DNA of 64,000 nucleotides from JAANXG01 sp963731035 (GCA_963731035.1 CAVSUY010000017.1:310001-374000), one strand, 5' to 3'; counted from the first letter of the stretch, positions 25,784 to 34,589 are shown. The notes: generated by a model not told the origin, from the sequence alone. Made by a program: numbers and translations.

Positions 25784-26437
25784 ATGGCACTAGGGCTCGT
25801 AGGCAAGAAACTCGGCATGACCCGTGTGTTCACGGACGCCGGCACTTCGGTACCGGTGACGGTTCTGGCTGTCGAAGGCAACCGCGTGACGCAGCTCAGG
25901 ACCGAGGAGCGTGACGGCTACCGGGCGGTTCAGATCACCACTGGAACACGACGACCCAGCCGGGTGAACAAGCCCATGGCCGGTCACTTCAAGAAAGCCG
26001 GCGTGGAGCCGGGTGCGGGCCTGTGGGAGTTCCGATTGGAAAAGGAAGCCGCGTCGCAGGAGCTTGCACCGGGTTCGGCGCTGGGTGTCGACCTCTTCGA
26101 GGCCGGACAGAAAGTGGACGTGCAGGGCACCACCATCGGCAAGGGCTACGCCGGCGTGGTCAAGCGGCATGGATTTCACGGCGGCCGGGCGAGCCACGGC
26201 GCGTCCCTGACTCACAGGGCGCCGGGTTCCACCGGACAGTGCCAGGACCCCGGCAGGGTGTTTCCCGGCAAGAAGATGGCCGGGCAAATGGGTAATGTGC
26301 GGCGGGTCCAGCAAGGGCTGGAAGTCGTGCGGGTGGATCCGGATCGGAATCTGCTCCTGATCAAGGGCTCGATACCGGGGCCGAAGGGCCGCACGGTCAC
26401 CGTGCGGCCAAGTGTTAAAGCGAAGAAGGGTCAATAA
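25784..26437 (+). CDS. rplC: 50S ribosomal protein L3
   Basis: A 217-aa early-assembly protein reaching towards the peptidyl-transferase centre. It begins MALGLVGKKLGMTRVF. The central loop VVKRHGFHGGRASHG and GSTGQCQDPGRVFPGKKMAG are typical, including the glutamine that PrmB methylates. AGAGAG RBS. rplD starts 2 nt after its stop. Confidence 0.98.
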   Translation: MALGLVGKKLGMTRVFTDAGTSVPVTVLAVEGNRVTQLRTEERDGYRAVQITTGTRRPSRVNKPMAGHFKKAGVEPGAGLWEFRLEKEAASQELAPGSALGVDLFEAGQKVDVQGTTIGKGYAGVVKRHGFHGGRASHGASLTHRAPGSTGQCQDPGRVFPGKKMAGQMGNVRRVQQGLEVVRVDPDRNLLLIKGSIPGPKGRTVTVRPSVKAKKGQ

Positions 26438-26439
26438 CG

Positions 26440-27057
26440 GTGGAACTGGCGGTATTCAAATCCGACGGCGAGAAATCGAGCACGCTCGAGGTGTCTGACG
26501 AGACTTTCGGCGCCGCGTACAACGAGCCCCTGGTTCACCAGGTGGTCGTGGCGTACCTCGCCGGCGGCCGTTCCGGCACCCGCGCCCAGAAGAACCGGGC
26601 CGCGGTCCAGGGCGGGGGCAGCAAGCCATGGCGACAGAAAGGCACTGGACGGGCCCGCGCCGGCAGCAGCCGAAGTCCCCTGTGGCGCGGCGGCGGGAGG
26701 ACATTCCCGGCGTCCACTCGCGATTTCAGTCAGAAGGTCAATCGCAAGATGTACCGCGCTGGACTGCGCTCGATACTTTCCGAACTGGCACGCCAGGACC
26801 GCCTGGTCGTCTGTGACGACGTGAAGGTGGCCGAGCCGCGGACCCGAGACCTGGTGGAATTCCTCAAGTCTCTGTCGATCGAGGACGCCGCCATCGTGAC
26901 CCACGCCTACGAACGCAATCTCTGGCTGGCCGCGCGCAATCTTCACAAGGTCAACGTCTGCGAGGTGCACGACCTCGACCCGGTGCTTCTGACCGGGCAC
27001 CAGAAGGTGATAGTGACCGCCGATGCGGTCAGGCAAATCGAGGAGTGGCTGCAATGA
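26440..27057 (+). CDS. rplD: 50S ribosomal protein L4
   Basis: A 205-aa protein lining the exit tunnel; in E. coli it also represses the S10 operon. GTG start at 26440, 2 nt after rplC, giving MELAVFKSDGEKSSTLEVSD. The long loop GGGSKPWRQKGTGRARAGSS is the tunnel-facing extension. The last codons overlap rplW (ATGA). Confidence 0.97.
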   Translation: MELAVFKSDGEKSSTLEVSDETFGAAYNEPLVHQVVVAYLAGGRSGTRAQKNRAAVQGGGSKPWRQKGTGRARAGSSRSPLWRGGGRTFPASTRDFSQKVNRKMYRAGLRSILSELARQDRLVVCDDVKVAEPRTRDLVEFLKSLSIEDAAIVTHAYERNLWLAARNLHKVNVCEVHDLDPVLLTGHQKVIVTADAVRQIEEWLQ

Positions 27058-27353
27058 ACCGCGAACGTCTTTATCAGGTACTGGTGTCGCCGATCGTTTC
27101 GGAGAAAAGCACCCGCCTGGCGGACCAGGGCAACCAGGTGGCGTTCGAGGTCCTTCCTGATGCCACCAAGAAGGAGATCAAGCAGGCCGTGGAGCTCGCG
27201 TTTGATGTCGAGGTGGTGGGCGTTCAGATCGCCAACATACGCGGCAAAGTGAAGCGCTTTCAGCGGACCCCCGGCGCGCGGAGCAACTGGAAGAAAGCGT
27301 ACGTGCGCCTGAAGGCCGGTCAGGATATCGACTTCTCCGGCGGTCAGCAGTAA
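27054..27353 (+). CDS. rplW: 50S ribosomal protein L23
   Basis: A 99-aa exit-tunnel protein that docks trigger factor and SRP. I use ATG 27054 (MNRERLYQVLVSPIVSEKST), which overlaps the rplD stop as ATGA. A start 9 nt earlier inside rplD adds only MAA and lacks support. Conserved SPIVSEKST and GKVKRFQRTPGARSNWKKAY are present. Confidence 0.97.
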   Translation: MNRERLYQVLVSPIVSEKSTRLADQGNQVAFEVLPDATKKEIKQAVELAFDVEVVGVQIANIRGKVKRFQRTPGARSNWKKAYVRLKAGQDIDFSGGQQ

Positions 27354-27383
27354 CACGAACGGGACAACGAACGGTAGTGACGT

Positions 27384-28208
27384 ATGCCACTGAATAAGCT
27401 CAAACCCAGAACCCCCGGCCAGCGCGGCACGGTGCGGGTCGTCAATCCGGACCTGCACCGGGGAAGACCGCACAGGTCGCTGGTGGAATCGAAGACCGCA
27501 ACCGACGGCCGCAACAACCAGGGCCGCGTGACGGTGCGCCAGCGCGGCGGCGGGCATAAGCGAAAGTACCGCATCATGGATTTCCGGCGGGACAAGGACG
27601 GCGTACCGGCAAAAGTCGAGCGTCTGGAGTACGATCCCAACCGGAGCGCCAATATCGCGCTGCTGCTTTATGCGGACGGCGAGCGCCGGTACATCCTGGC
27701 GCCGCGAGGCGTGAGCCAGGGAGACAAGCTGGTTTCCGGCGAACACGCGCCCATCGCGCCGGGCAATACGCTGCCACTGCGTAACATCCCGGTGGGCAGC
27801 GTCGTGCACTGCGTCGAGATGAAGCCCGGGAAGGGCGGGCAGCTCGCCCGCTCGGCGGGCGCGTCGGTGCAATGCCTGGGCCGCGAGGGCGAGTATGCGC
27901 AGTTGCGTCTTCGCTCGGGAGAGGTGCGCAGAGTGCATTTGGACTGCCGAGCCACAATCGGTGAAGTGGGCAACGCCGAGCACAGTCTCAGGAAGCTGGG
28001 CAAGGCGGGGGCCAAGCGCTGGATAGGCATCCGTCCCACAGTCAGGGGCGTGGCGATGAATCCTGTCGACCACCCCCACGGCGGTGGTGAGGGCCGTACC
28101 TCGGGCGGCCGCCACCCGGTGAGCCCCTGGGGTGTTCCGACCAAGGGGTATCGAACCCGGCGCAACAAACGCACTCAGTCGATGATCATACGCCGCCGTA
28201 AACGTTGA
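27384..28208 (+). CDS. rplB: 50S ribosomal protein L2
   Basis: A 274-aa core protein needed for subunit joining and peptidyl transfer. The signature at the C-terminus, VAMNPVDHPHGGGEGR, includes the near-catalytic histidine. The N-terminal RNA-binding part has NNQGRVTVRQRGGGHKRKYR. 30 nt after rplW. Confidence 0.98.
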   Translation: MPLNKLKPRTPGQRGTVRVVNPDLHRGRPHRSLVESKTATDGRNNQGRVTVRQRGGGHKRKYRIMDFRRDKDGVPAKVERLEYDPNRSANIALLLYADGERRYILAPRGVSQGDKLVSGEHAPIAPGNTLPLRNIPVGSVVHCVEMKPGKGGQLARSAGASVQCLGREGEYAQLRLRSGEVRRVHLDCRATIGEVGNAEHSLRKLGKAGAKRWIGIRPTVRGVAMNPVDHPHGGGEGRTSGGRHPVSPWGVPTKGYRTRRNKRTQSMIIRRRKR

Positions 28209-28224
28209 GGAATCGAAGTAAGCC

Positions 28225-28497
28225 ATGCCACGTTCAATCAAGAAAGGCCCGTTTGTGGACCACCACCTGTGGACCAAAGTCGAGAAGGCGCGCGAGGAGA
28301 ACAGCCGGCGCCCTATCAAGACCTGGTCGCGCCGCTCGACAATCATGCCCGAGTTCGTGGGCCTGACGATCGCCATTCACAATGGGCGCCAGCACGTGCC
28401 TATCCTGATCTCGGAGAACATGGTCGGACACAAGCTGGGTGAATTCGCGCCGACCCGCACGTTCAAGGGTCACGCGGCGGACAGAAAGGCCAGGTAG
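28225..28497 (+). CDS. rpsS: 30S ribosomal protein S19
   Basis: A 90-aa head protein touching the A-site tRNA side and bridge B1a. MPRSIKKGPFVDHHLWTKVE and the conserved HNGRQHVPILISENMVGHKL are full matches to the family. Start 16 nt after rplB. Confidence 0.98.
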   Translation: MPRSIKKGPFVDHHLWTKVEKAREENSRRPIKTWSRRSTIMPEFVGLTIAIHNGRQHVPILISENMVGHKLGEFAPTRTFKGHAADRKAR

Positions 28498-28506
28498 GGG
28501 GCGAAC

Positions 28507-28839
28507 ATGCTGACCAGGGCAACTTCGAAGTTCGTGCGCATATCGCCGCAGAAGGCGCGACTGGTCTGCGACCAGATCCGCGGCCTGAAGGTGGCGCGGG
28601 CGCTGGAGATTCTGCAATTCAGCCCCAAGAAGGCCGCGCCGCTCGTCAGGAAGACGCTGGAGTCCGCGATTGCGAATGCCGAGCACAACGACGGCGCGGA
28701 TATCGACGAGCTGAAAGTGACCGAGATCTGCGTCAACGAGGGACCGACACTGAAACGCTGGCGCCCGCGCGCGAAGGGCAGGGCCGGCTCGATCTTCAAA
28801 CGCACCAGCCACATTACCGTGGCGGTGAGCGACAACTAG
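28507..28839 (+). CDS. rplV: 50S ribosomal protein L22
   Basis: A 110-aa protein with a long beta-hairpin reaching into the exit tunnel. RISPQKARLVCDQIRGLKVA at the N-terminus and the hairpin RWRPRAKGRAGSIFKRTSHI near the C-terminus are typical. No macrolide-resistance deletion is apparent in the hairpin. Confidence 0.98.
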   Translation: MLTRATSKFVRISPQKARLVCDQIRGLKVARALEILQFSPKKAAPLVRKTLESAIANAEHNDGADIDELKVTEICVNEGPTLKRWRPRAKGRAGSIFKRTSHITVAVSDN

Positions 28840-28851
28840 CCGGAGCGGATC

Positions 28852-29529
28852 ATGGGACAGAAAGTTCAACCGAACGGGCAGCGTCTCGGAATCATCCGCG
28901 ACTGGAACGCACGCTGGTACGCGCCGAACAGGAAATACGCCGGCAACCTGGCCATCGATCTGAAAGTCCGTAACTATTTCAAAAAGCGGCTTGCCAATGC
29001 GGCGGTGAGTAAGGTAATCATCGAGAGGCCGGCCGATAACCTGAATGTGACCATTCATACGGCCCGCCCCGGTATCGTTATCGGAAAGAAAGGCGAGGAC
29101 ATCGAGCGCATGCGCGGAGATATCCGGCGCCTGACCAACCTCCCGGTGCAGATCGCAGTGGAGGAGGTGCGCAAGCCGGAGCTGGACGCTACCCTGGTGG
29201 CCGAGAATATCTGCCAGCAGCTGGAGAAACGCATCATGTTCCGCCGCGCCATGAGGCGGGCGGTGACCAGCGCAATGCGCCTGGGAGCCCAGGGCGTCAA
29301 GGTCATGGTATCGGGCCGGCTGAACGGTGCCGAAATCGCGCGCACGGAATGGTACCGCGAAGGGCGTGTACCGTTGCATACGCTGCGCGCCGACATCGAC
29401 TATGGATTGGCGGAAGCACATACCACTTACGGCGTTATCGGCGTCAAGGTCTGGGTATTCAAGGGTGAAATCTTCGAAGCTGACGCCGAGACCGAAGCCT
29501 CCACGGAAACCACTGCTGCGACGGGCTGA
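28852..29529 (+). CDS. rpsC: 30S ribosomal protein S3
   Basis: A 225-aa mRNA-entry protein. The KH domain motif GIVIGKKGEDIERMR is clear, followed by the C-terminal domain (GRLNGAEIARTEWYREGRVP, ADIDYGLAEAHTTYG). It ends in a Thr/Glu-rich tail (EADAETEASTETTAATG), usual in proteobacteria. 12 nt after rplV. Confidence 0.98.
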   Translation: MGQKVQPNGQRLGIIRDWNARWYAPNRKYAGNLAIDLKVRNYFKKRLANAAVSKVIIERPADNLNVTIHTARPGIVIGKKGEDIERMRGDIRRLTNLPVQIAVEEVRKPELDATLVAENICQQLEKRIMFRRAMRRAVTSAMRLGAQGVKVMVSGRLNGAEIARTEWYREGRVPLHTLRADIDYGLAEAHTTYGVIGVKVWVFKGEIFEADAETEASTETTAATG

Positions 29530-29535
29530 TTAATC

Positions 29536-29940
29536 ATGCTGCAACCCAAGCGTACCAAGTACAGAAAGCGTCAGAAGGGCCGCAATCGGGGTCTCGCCAC
29601 GCGGGGCAATGAAGTGAGCTTCGGCGACTACGGCCTGAAGGCCACGGGCCGCGGCAGGCTGACGGCGCGCCAGATCGAGGCCGCTCGCCGGGCGCTCACC
29701 CGCCATATCAAGCGTGGCGGCAAGATCTGGATCCGTGTGTTTCCGGACAAGCCCGTGTCCAAGAAGCCCCTCGAGGTACGTATGGGCAAGGGCAAGGGCA
29801 ACCCCGAGTACTGGGTGGCGGAAATCAAGCCCGGCCACGTGCTGTACGAGATGGAGGGCGTCAGTGAGTCCCTCGCCCGTGAGGCATTTCGTCTCGCCAG
29901 CGCCAAGCTCGCAGTACCCACGACGTTTGTAAGCAGGTAG
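29536..29940 (+). CDS. rplP: 50S ribosomal protein L16
   Basis: A 134-aa protein near the A-site tRNA elbow. It begins MLQPKRTKYRKRQKGRNRGL. ARRALTRHIKRGGKIWIRVF and the GKGKGNPEYWVAEIKPGHVL segment are conserved. 6 nt after rpsC. Confidence 0.98.
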   Translation: MLQPKRTKYRKRQKGRNRGLATRGNEVSFGDYGLKATGRGRLTARQIEAARRALTRHIKRGGKIWIRVFPDKPVSKKPLEVRMGKGKGNPEYWVAEIKPGHVLYEMEGVSESLAREAFRLASAKLAVPTTFVSR

Positions 29941-29948
29941 CAACGCGA

Positions 29949-30149
29949 ATGAATGCATCAGAATTGAGAGAAATGAGCGAACAGGAGCTGCGCGGTGAGC
30001 TGGTGGCGCTGCGCCGCGAGCAGTTCAATCTGCGCATGCAGCGTGCCACGGGCCAGCTGGGAACACCGGCCCGGTTCCGGGCGCTGCGCAAGGATATCGC
30101 ACGGATCGAGACCGTCATGACGGAGAAAGCGCGGGGAGCCGGCCAATGA
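29949..30149 (+). CDS. rpmC: 50S ribosomal protein L29
   Basis: A 66-aa two-helix protein beside L23 at the tunnel exit. ELREMSEQELRGELVALRRE and QFNLRMQRATGQL are the family core, with RKDIARIETVMTEK at the C-terminus. The stop overlaps rpsQ (ATGA). Confidence 0.96.
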   Translation: MNASELREMSEQELRGELVALRREQFNLRMQRATGQLGTPARFRALRKDIARIETVMTEKARGAGQ

Positions 30150-30406
30150 GCGAAGCCGTCAAAGCCGCGCGCTCGGTGTCGGGCAGAGTGCTGCGCAACA
30201 AGGCCGACAAGACGATTTCCGTGTTGATCGAGCGGCGTGTGAAGCATCCTTTGTACAAGAAGTACATACGTCGGTCGACCAAGGTTCTTGCCCATGATGA
30301 GGAGAATACGTGCCAGGAGGGCGACTGGGTTCTGGTGGAAGAGTGCCGTCCCATCTCCAAGAACAAATCGTGGCGCCTGGTGAAAGTGCTCGAGCGGGCG
30401 TTGTAG
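30146..30406 (+). CDS. rpsQ: 30S ribosomal protein S17
   Basis: An 86-aa OB-fold protein and primary binder of 16S helix 11. GRVLRNKADKTISVLIERRV, HPLYKKYIRRSTKVLAHDE and the C-terminal ISKNKSWRLVKVLERAL fit S17. It starts within the rpmC stop codon, so the two are translationally coupled. Confidence 0.97.
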   Translation: MSEAVKAARSVSGRVLRNKADKTISVLIERRVKHPLYKKYIRRSTKVLAHDEENTCQEGDWVLVEECRPISKNKSWRLVKVLERAL

Positions 30407-30416
30407 GGGACTGGCC

Positions 30417-30785
30417 ATGATTCAGATGCAAAGTATATTGGACGTAGCGGACAACAGCGGCGCTCGGAAAGTACAGTGCGTGAAGGTCCTTGGTGGGTCG
30501 AAGCGGCGCTACGCCGGTATTGGCGACATCATCAAGATCAGTGTCAAGGAGGCGATGCCGAACAGCCGCGTCAAGAAGGGCGAGGTCTTCAACGCGGTGG
30601 TCGTGCGTACCCGAAAGGGCGTGCGCCGGAACGACGGATCATTGATTCGGTTCGACCGCAATGCGGCGGTCTTGTTGAACAACCAGCTGCAGCCGATCGG
30701 TACCCGTATATTCGGACCCGTGACGCGCGAGCTGCGCACGGAGCGCTTCATGAGAATTATCTCACTGGCCCCAGAGGTTCTTTAG
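30417..30785 (+). CDS. rplN: 50S ribosomal protein L14
   Basis: A 122-aa intersubunit protein that also binds the silencing factor RsfS. MIQMQSILDVADNSGARKVQ and the C-terminal GPVTRELRTERFMRIISLAP are diagnostic. It opens the spc operon set, 10 nt after rpsQ. No separate promoter is visible. Confidence 0.98.
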   Translation: MIQMQSILDVADNSGARKVQCVKVLGGSKRRYAGIGDIIKISVKEAMPNSRVKKGEVFNAVVVRTRKGVRRNDGSLIRFDRNAAVLLNNQLQPIGTRIFGPVTRELRTERFMRIISLAPEVL

Positions 30786-30823
30786 CCGGCAGCCAAAGGG
30801 TTGTTGCACAAGGGTTATGGCAA

Positions 30824-31144
30824 ATGCACAAGATTCGTAAAGGTGATCAGGTCGTGGTGCTCACGGGTCGTGACCGCGGAAAGGTCGGCGAGGTTCTCCA
30901 GGTCATGCCGGACGGCCGGGCCCTGGTCAACGACGTCAACATCGTCAAGCGCCACACCAAGCCGAATCCCGTTAAGGGGATTCAAGGCGGCATTATCGAC
31001 AAAGAAGCGCCCATCCAGCTGTCGAACCTGGCGCTGTACAACCCGACCACCAAACAGGCGGACCGGGTGGGTTTCAGGCGTCTGGAGGACGGCCGCAAGG
31101 TGCGTTATTTCAAATCCAACCAGGAAGTTGTGGACGTTGGATGA
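30824..31144 (+). CDS. rplX: 50S ribosomal protein L24
   Basis: A 106-aa assembly initiator with an N-terminal KOW domain (KIRKGDQVVVLTGRDRGKVG) and the conserved NIVKRHTKPNP segment. ATG 30824 is the start. The same frame is open far upstream, but that part overlaps rplN and is not L24-like. Confidence 0.97.
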   Translation: MHKIRKGDQVVVLTGRDRGKVGEVLQVMPDGRALVNDVNIVKRHTKPNPVKGIQGGIIDKEAPIQLSNLALYNPTTKQADRVGFRRLEDGRKVRYFKSNQEVVDVG

Positions 31145-31168
31145 GCCCAAGTTGAGTGAGCAATAGCG

Positions 31169-31708
31169 ATGGCCCGGTTAGCAGAACACTACGAGAACAC
31201 CGTGATTCCCCAGTTGAGGGAGCAGTTTGGCTACAAGAGCCTGATGCAGGTCCCGAAATTCACCAAGGTCACCTTGAACATGGGCCTCGGGGAGGCGATC
31301 GGCAACAAGAAAGTCCTGGAGTCCGCGGCCGAGGAACTCGCCTTGATTACCGGTCAGAAGCCGATCATCACGAACGCCCGCAAGTCCGTGGCGAATTTCA
31401 AGGTGCGTGACGGCTGGCCCATCGGATGCAAGGTGACGCTACGGCGTGCCCACATGTACGAGTTTCTCGATCGTCTGATCAACATCGCGATACCCCGCAT
31501 CCGGGATTTCAGGGGCCTCAACCCCAGGTCATTCGACGGACGAGGCAACTACTCCTTCGGTTTGAAGGAGCAGATCGTCTTTCCGGAGATCGACTACGAC
31601 AAGGTGGACGCGATACGCGGCATGGACGTGACAATCACGACGTCGGCAAGCACTGACGAAGAGGCCTTGGCGCTTCTTCGGGCGTTTGATTTCCCAATTC
31701 GAACCTGA
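31169..31708 (+). CDS. rplE: 50S ribosomal protein L5
   Basis: A 179-aa central-protuberance protein that binds 5S rRNA. It contains MQVPKFTKVTLNMGLGEAIG, GQKPIITNARKSVANFKVRD, GCKVTLRRAHMYEFLDRLI and GRGNYSFGLKEQIVFPEI. In E. coli the start of this gene is the S8 repressor target; I did not try to fold it here. Confidence 0.98.
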   Translation: MARLAEHYENTVIPQLREQFGYKSLMQVPKFTKVTLNMGLGEAIGNKKVLESAAEELALITGQKPIITNARKSVANFKVRDGWPIGCKVTLRRAHMYEFLDRLINIAIPRIRDFRGLNPRSFDGRGNYSFGLKEQIVFPEIDYDKVDAIRGMDVTITTSASTDEEALALLRAFDFPIRT

Positions 31709-31723
31709 CACGAGCTGATATCC

Positions 31724-32029
31724 ATGGCCAAGAAATCCATGATTGCCAAAGAACTGAAACGGGCGAAACTTGTGGCCAAGTATCGGACGCGGCGCGACGC
31801 CGTTCGCGAACGAATGAGCGACGAAAGCCTTTCACCCGACGACAGGTTTCAGGCGATGCTGGACCTTCAGAAGCTGCCTAGAAATTCCAGCGCATCACGG
31901 CGGCGGAACCGTTGCATCCTGACCGGCAGGCCGCGGGGTGTATACCGAAAATTCGGCTTGTGCCGGAACAAGCTTCGCGAAGTCTTCATGAACGGCGAAG
32001 CTCCCGGCGTCACGAAATCCAGCTGGTAA
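31724..32029 (+). CDS. rpsN: 30S ribosomal protein S14 (zinc-free type)
   Basis: A 101-aa protein of the long, C-minus form: the CxxC…CxxC zinc motif of short S14 is absent. The C-terminus NSSASRRRNRCILTGRPRGV then YRKFGLCRNKLREVF fits. 15 nt after rplE. Paralogue choice matters because zinc-starved bacteria often carry both types; only this one is in the window. Confidence 0.97.
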   Translation: MAKKSMIAKELKRAKLVAKYRTRRDAVRERMSDESLSPDDRFQAMLDLQKLPRNSSASRRRNRCILTGRPRGVYRKFGLCRNKLREVFMNGEAPGVTKSSW

Positions 32030-32054
32030 GCACACAGAACAGGTACTTGAGAAC

Positions 32055-32447
32055 ATGATGACCGACTCGATTGCCGATCTGCTCACTCGGATTCGAAACG
32101 CCCAGACGGCGGACAAGATCTCGGTAAGCGTCGGCGCTGCGAAGATGAAACGTGCCGTGGTGCAGGTGCTGAAGGATGAAGGCTACATTGAGGATTACTC
32201 GATGGAGGAAGCAGATGGCAAGCCGGTCATCAATATTAAGCTCCAGTATCGGCAGGGCGAGCCGGTGATCGCCGAGTTGCACCGCGTCAGCCGCCCCGGC
32301 CTGCGCGTCTACAAGGGTGCGGACGAGTTGCCGTCGGTGAACGGCGGGCTGGGTATCGCGATCGTATCGACCTCCAAGGGAGTCATGACCGACCGCGCGG
32401 CCCGTAAGGCCGGGGTCGGCGGTGAAGTAGTTTGTACGGTATGTTGA
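32055..32447 (+). CDS. rpsH: 30S ribosomal protein S8
   Basis: A 130-aa central-domain 16S rRNA binder and the usual repressor of the spc operon. DSIADLLTRIRNAQTADKIS is the N-terminus; the C-terminal STSKGVMTDRAARKAGVGGE is the RNA-binding motif. Two consecutive ATGs (32055, 32058) are possible starts. It is followed by a 73-nt gap, the widest within this operon. Confidence 0.97.
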   Translation: MMTDSIADLLTRIRNAQTADKISVSVGAAKMKRAVVQVLKDEGYIEDYSMEEADGKPVINIKLQYRQGEPVIAELHRVSRPGLRVYKGADELPSVNGGLGIAIVSTSKGVMTDRAARKAGVGGEVVCTVC

Positions 32448-32520
32448 AGAATTGTCGATCTCATGGATCAATCTCACGGGTCAATCCCGGGATCGCAGCC
32501 CCAAGGCTTGAGTTAGAAAC

Positions 32521-33054
32521 ATGTCCAGAATAGCGAATGTGCCCGTATCCATCCCCGCAGGGGTTCAGCTGAACCTCGACGGGCAGAACATCTCGGTGAA
32601 GGGTCCGAACGGCGAGCTTCGGATCGCCGCCCACGAACTGGTACGGCTGGAGCAGGAAGACGGGCAGTTCAAGGTCTACTCCCGCAAGGACTCGAAGGAA
32701 GCTGTAGCGCTGGCCGGAACCACGCGTGCGCTGGTAAACAATATGGTGCAGGGCGTCACCAATGGCTTCGAAAGACGCCTGGAGATCATCGGTGTCGGCT
32801 ACCGCGCCCAGGCCCAGGGACATAAGCTGAACCTTACCCTCGGATTTTCCCATCCGGTGGTCTACGACGTACCCGAGGGCGTGACGGTGGAGACGCCGAC
32901 CCAGACGGAGATCGTGGTGAAGGGCGCCGATAAGCAGCAGGTCGGCCATGTCGCGGCGGAAATCCGGGCGTACCGGCCGCCCGAGCCGTATAAGGGAAAG
33001 GGCGTCCGTTACTCTGACGAGCATGTTGTTCGCAAACAGGCCAAGAAGAAGTAG
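32521..33054 (+). CDS. rplF: 50S ribosomal protein L6
   Basis: A 177-aa two-domain protein near the factor-binding site. MSRIANVPVSIPAGVQLNLD and the second-domain signature RPPEPYKGKGVRYSDEHV are typical. The stop is followed by a short duplicated phrase (CCAAGAAGTAGG twice at 33042–33069). Confidence 0.98.
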   Translation: MSRIANVPVSIPAGVQLNLDGQNISVKGPNGELRIAAHELVRLEQEDGQFKVYSRKDSKEAVALAGTTRALVNNMVQGVTNGFERRLEIIGVGYRAQAQGHKLNLTLGFSHPVVYDVPEGVTVETPTQTEIVVKGADKQQVGHVAAEIRAYRPPEPYKGKGVRYSDEHVVRKQAKKK

Positions 33055-33080
33055 GCCCCCAAGAAGTAGGTGATAGGTCA

Positions 33081-33437
33081 ATGCATCAGCGAAAAGTTGC
33101 GCGGTTGCGCCGGGCAAGAAAAACGCGGGAACAGATCAAGCGCAGGAACATGATGCGCCTGTCGGTCTTCCGGTCCCCGCGGCACATCTACGCCCAGATC
33201 ATCAACGACCAGACAGGTCTGGTCCTGGCCAATGCCTCGACCCTTGACCCCAAGATACGCACTTCCCTGAAGAGCGGCGGGAACGTACAAGCCGCATCGG
33301 CTGTGGGGAAGGCAATTGCCGAGAGCGCCAAGGCGGCGGGTGTTTCCCGAGTCGCCTTCGACCGTTCCGGCTTCAAGTACCACGGGCGCGTCAAGGCTCT
33401 GGCCGAGGCGGCGCGCGAAAACGGCTTGGAATTCTAG
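33081..33437 (+). CDS. rplR: 50S ribosomal protein L18
   Basis: A 118-aa 5S rRNA-binding protein. The basic N-terminus (RLRRARKTREQIKRRNMMRL) is followed by SVFRSPRHIYAQIINDQTG and, at the end, RSGFKYHGRVKALAEAAREN, as in the family. 26 nt after rplF. Confidence 0.97.
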   Translation: MHQRKVARLRRARKTREQIKRRNMMRLSVFRSPRHIYAQIINDQTGLVLANASTLDPKIRTSLKSGGNVQAASAVGKAIAESAKAAGVSRVAFDRSGFKYHGRVKALAEAARENGLEF

Positions 33438-33447
33438 CGGTGTAACT

Positions 33448-33960
33448 ATGGCAGCGACGGCAAGACACGACGAAACAAGAGCGGAAGACCAGATTGAGCA
33501 CCTGATCAACATTCGCAGGGTGGCCAAGGTGGTCAAAGGTGGACGCATTTTCGGCTTCTCGGCTCTCACCGTGGTCGGCGACGGCAAGGGCCGGGTCGGA
33601 ATGGGCCGCGGCAAGGCGCGGGAAGTGCCGCTGGCCGTGCAGAAGGCGATGGAAGCGGCCCGCCGCGACATGAAGCGAGTCAGGCTCAAGGGGACCACGA
33701 TCCAGTACCCCGTGATGGCTCGGCACGCCGGTGCCAAGGTCATCATCAGACCCGCTTCCGACGGTACCGGCATTATCGCCGGGGGAACGATGCGCGCGGT
33801 CTTCGAGGCCGTCGGTATTCACGACGTGCTGGCCAAGTGCATAGGCTCGACCAATCCGGTGAACGTGGTCAGGGCGACCATGAAGGCGCTCACAAGCGTG
33901 CAGAACCCCGACGATGTTGCCGCCAAGCGCGGCAAGACGGTCGAAGAGATTACCGGCTGA
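33448..33960 (+). CDS. rpsE: 30S ribosomal protein S5
   Basis: A 170-aa fidelity and spectinomycin-site protein. KVVKGGRIFGFSALTVVGDG then KGRVGMGRGKAREVP is the double-stranded RNA-binding domain with the spectinomycin loop, apparently unaltered. ATG 33448 (MAATARHDETRAEDQ) is chosen. The frame is open upstream into rplR, but that part is not S5. Confidence 0.97.
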   Translation: MAATARHDETRAEDQIEHLINIRRVAKVVKGGRIFGFSALTVVGDGKGRVGMGRGKAREVPLAVQKAMEAARRDMKRVRLKGTTIQYPVMARHAGAKVIIRPASDGTGIIAGGTMRAVFEAVGIHDVLAKCIGSTNPVNVVRATMKALTSVQNPDDVAAKRGKTVEEITG

Positions 33961-33972
33961 GGTATGAAGCAT

Positions 33973-34155
33973 ATGGCAGGTACACTTAAAGTACAGTTGG
34001 TGCGCAGCCCGCACCACCGCTTGAAGAAGCACCAGGACTGCGTCCGGGGGCTCGGCCTGCGGCGTCCGTATCAAACAGTCGAAGTCGCCGACACTCCGGA
34101 GAACCGCGGCATGATCAATCGGGTCTCCTATATGCTCAAAGTGGAGAAAGCCTGA
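33973..34155 (+). CDS. rpmD: 50S ribosomal protein L30
   Basis: A 60-aa small protein of the large subunit. MAGTLKVQLVRSPHHRLKKH and the motif GLGLRRPYQTVEVADTPENR match L30. The ATG at 33973 has a GAGG 10 nt upstream and gives the family N-terminus. ATG 33964 lies too close to that RBS and adds MKH. The stop overlaps the rplO ATG by one base. Confidence 0.95.
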   Translation: MAGTLKVQLVRSPHHRLKKHQDCVRGLGLRRPYQTVEVADTPENRGMINRVSYMLKVEKA

Positions 34156-34589
34156 TGCGATTGAACACCGTCGCACCGGCGCCGGGAGCCCGCTCGTCCA
34201 AGAAGCGAGTCGGGCGCGGTATCGGATCGGGAACCGGCAAGACCGCCGGGCGCGGGCACAAAGGCCAGCACTCCCGTTCCGGCGGCTATCACAAAGTTGG
34301 TTTTGAAGGCGGCCAGATGCCGCTGCAGCGCCGCTTGCCAAAGCACGGTTTTCGCTCGGTGCGCAAGTCGTCCGTCGGCGAGGTTCGTCTTGACGAAGTG
34401 AACCGCTTGAATACCGACGTGGTGGACCTTGCCGCCCTGCGTGAGGCCGGACTGGTGAGTGGCGTGGTCGAGTATGCCAAGATCATCGGTTCGGGCGAGA
34501 TCAAACGCGCCGTCACCGTGCGCGGATTGGGGGTGACGGCGGGGGCCCGCCAGGCGATCGAGCGGGCCGGAGGCAAGGTCGAGGTCTGA
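34155..34589 (+). CDS. rplO: 50S ribosomal protein L15
   Basis: A 144-aa late-assembly protein. The glycine-rich N-terminus (SSKKRVGRGIGSGTGKTAGR then GHKGQHSRSGG) is the unstructured extension into 23S rRNA. The C-terminal globular part includes GLGVTAGARQAIERAGGKVEV. It overlaps both rpmD and secY by one base (TGATG). Confidence 0.98.
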   Translation: MRLNTVAPAPGARSSKKRVGRGIGSGTGKTAGRGHKGQHSRSGGYHKVGFEGGQMPLQRRLPKHGFRSVRKSSVGEVRLDEVNRLNTDVVDLAALREAGLVSGVVEYAKIIGSGEIKRAVTVRGLGVTAGARQAIERAGGKVEV